Of a stretch of DNA of 6,017 bases, positions 4,891 through 6,017 are shown piece after piece. The stretch covers positions 1 to 6,017 of the forward strand of contig CAMTXZ010000182.1 of assembly GCA_947085765.1 (NCBI GenBank), given 5' to 3'. Numbering within the stretch: position 1 is the stretch's first letter; every line of letters begins with the position of its first letter. This stretch comes from JAKFXL01 sp947085765. Lineage in GTDB: Bacteria; Pseudomonadota; Gammaproteobacteria; Tenderiales; Tenderiaceae. The notes under the pieces were generated by a model that worked only from the letters and a program-made list of their open reading frames with translations, had not been told where the DNA came from and searched no databases. The translations under genes were made by a program, and so were the position numbers.

Positions 4891-6017
4891 ATGGCTGAAA
4901 ATTATGATGTTGTCATTGTCGGGGGCGGCATGGTTGGCCTGACCCTGGCGTGTGTCTTGGGCGACACGGCACTGAAGGTGGCGGTGCTGGAAGCACATCC
5001 GATGGAGAGCAGCTGGCCCGAGCAGAGTATCGGGCTGCGTGTCTCGGCCATCACCCACGCGTCACGCAAAGTTTTCGATAGCATCGATGCGTGGCGCGGC
5101 ATGGTCGAACGGCGTGTCACCTCTTATGGTGAGATGCATGTCTGGGACGCCAGCGGTGATGGCGTGATCCACTTCGATGGTGCCGAAGCGGGCGCCCCCT
5201 CCCTCGGCTACATCATTGAAAACCGGATCATACAACTCGCCCTGCTGGAGCGGGTGCAGCAGTTTGCCAATATCGACATGCTCTGCCCGATGCGCTGGCA
5301 GCACTGGAGTGATGATGGTGCGCAGCTTGTCCTCACCCTTGAAGATGGTCGTCAGCTCAATACCCATCTACTAGTGGGGGCCGATGGTGTGCATTCACAG
5401 GTGCGTGAGCAGGCGGGTATCGAGACCAAGGGTTGGGGCTACGATCAAGATGCGGTACTGGCGATTGTCAAAACCGAAAAGTCGCACCAACATACCTGCT
5501 GGCAACGTTTTCTGCCCAGTGGTCCACTCGCCTTCCTGCCGATGCACGAACACTACAGTTGTGTGGTCTGGTCAACCACGCCGGAGCAGGCCAGGGAGTT
5601 GCTGGCCGATGATGAGGCGCTGTTCAGACGCAAGCTGGCTGACGCCTTTGACCATACGTTGGGTGAGCTGGTTGAGGTCTGTGAACGTGGCTCTTTCCCA
5701 CTGCGTTTGCAGCACACCGTTGATTACGTCAGAGAGCGCATCGCCCTGGTGGGGGATGCCGCTCACTCCATTCATCCGCTGGCCGGGCAAGGGGTTAATC
5801 TGGGCATACTCGATGCTGCCGCATTGGCCGAGACGCTTCTTGGTGCCTACGATGCCCGTCGCGATATCGGTAGCCTTGCCACACTGCGGCGTTATGAACG
5901 TTGGCGCAAGGGACAAAATCTCTCCATGATGTTGTCGATGGATGGTTTTAAACGACTCTTCGGTTCCGACGTGATGGCGGTAAAGATAGCGCGTAATCTG
6001 GGACTCAATGCCACCAA
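4891..6017 (+). CDS. ubiI: UbiI-type ubiquinone biosynthesis hydroxylase (3' end outside window)
   Basis: The frame from ATG 4891 stays open to the window end (375 codons plus 2 bases); UbiI in E. coli is about 400 residues, so only a short C-terminal part is missing. Flavin motifs are GGGMVG at 11-16, VGADGVHSQVR at 162-172, and GDAAHSIHPLAGQGVNLG at 288-305. The family is UbiH/UbiF/VisC/COQ6. UbiI (formerly VisC) adds the C-5 hydroxyl, the first of the three ring hydroxylations. I favour UbiI over UbiF from its place beside ubiH, IHPLAGQGVNLGxxDAA in place of INPLAGQG, and RRYERWRK followed by MDGFKRLF, which resemble E. coli UbiI. UbiF or a broad-specificity hydroxylase cannot be excluded. 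AGGGAG 6 bases upstream supports the start. Confidence 0.88.
   Translation, partial: MAENYDVVIVGGGMVGLTLACVLGDTALKVAVLEAHPMESSWPEQSIGLRVSAITHASRKVFDSIDAWRGMVERRVTSYGEMHVWDASGDGVIHFDGAEAGAPSLGYIIENRIIQLALLERVQQFANIDMLCPMRWQHWSDDGAQLVLTLEDGRQLNTHLLVGADGVHSQVREQAGIETKGWGYDQDAVLAIVKTEKSHQHTCWQRFLPSGPLAFLPMHEHYSCVVWSTTPEQARELLADDEALFRRKLADAFDHTLGELVEVCERGSFPLRLQHTVDYVRERIALVGDAAHSIHPLAGQGVNLGILDAAALAETLLGAYDARRDIGSLATLRRYERWRKGQNLSMMLSMDGFKRLFGSDVMAVKIARNLGLNAT

Noticed and set aside
5384..5929. Plus-strand open frame of 181 codons
   Set aside because: It is out of frame with the hydroxylase that reads from 4891 to the window end with all flavin motifs; its Arg/Cys/Ser-rich translation is a shadow.
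1..6017. Mobile elements, CRISPR, tRNA genes, toxin-antitoxin or defence genes
   Set aside because: No transposase, terminal inverted repeats, regularly spaced repeats, tRNA cloverleaf or such protein motifs were seen on either strand.

Overview
The window carries a conserved gammaproteobacterial chromosomal block. One side holds the 6S RNA gene (ssrS), zapA and a small coiled-coil gene, read leftward. The other side holds ygfB, pepP, ubiH and a ubiI-type gene, read rightward. The same neighbourhood (ygfB-pepP-ubiH-ubiI, with zapA and ssrS next to it and divergent) occurs in Escherichia and Pseudomonas. Base composition is moderately GC-rich and the small coiled-coil gene is of the non-enteric kind. 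A free-living or symbiotic gammaproteobacterium outside the Enterobacterales fits best; I cannot name the genus from sequence alone.

Left part, minus strand (1-892). Transcription starts in the 893-986 intergenic region and reads a 78-residue coiled-coil protein, then zapA, overlapping it by 11 bases. A non-coding stretch of about 140 bases follows (194-336), then the 6S RNA (about 193 down to 9), whose ends pair in a 13-bp helix. The gene that usually follows ssrS (fau/ygfA) would lie beyond position 1 and is not seen.

Middle (893-986). This is a compact divergent promoter region. A good sigma70 promoter (TTGACC, 17 bp, TATATT) faces left and ends so close to the coiled-coil start codon that its message may be leaderless. 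An extended -10 (TGATACTAT) faces right. A short dyad, GTCAA-N4-TTGAC, lies between them and overlaps the leftward -35.

Right part, plus strand (987-6017). The order is ygfB (UPF0149), pepP (Xaa-Pro aminopeptidase), a GNAT-family acetyltransferase, ubiH and a ubiI-type flavin monooxygenase cut by the window end. Spacings are 30, 46, -8 and 116 bp, so this is probably one operon, possibly with extra control before the last gene. UbiH and the UbiI-type protein are FAD-dependent ring hydroxylases of aerobic ubiquinone synthesis. PepP removes N-terminal residues that precede proline. The GNAT gene is the accessory element here: it sits between pepP and ubiH, which are usually adjacent, and overlaps ubiH.

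I saw no mobile element, CRISPR array, tRNA, toxin-antitoxin pair or defence system. The points worth following up are regulatory and architectural: the near-leaderless coiled-coil message, the dyad in the divergent promoter, the 6S/pRNA template, the inserted GNAT gene and the tandem hydroxylase paralogues. No wholly new system is evident.
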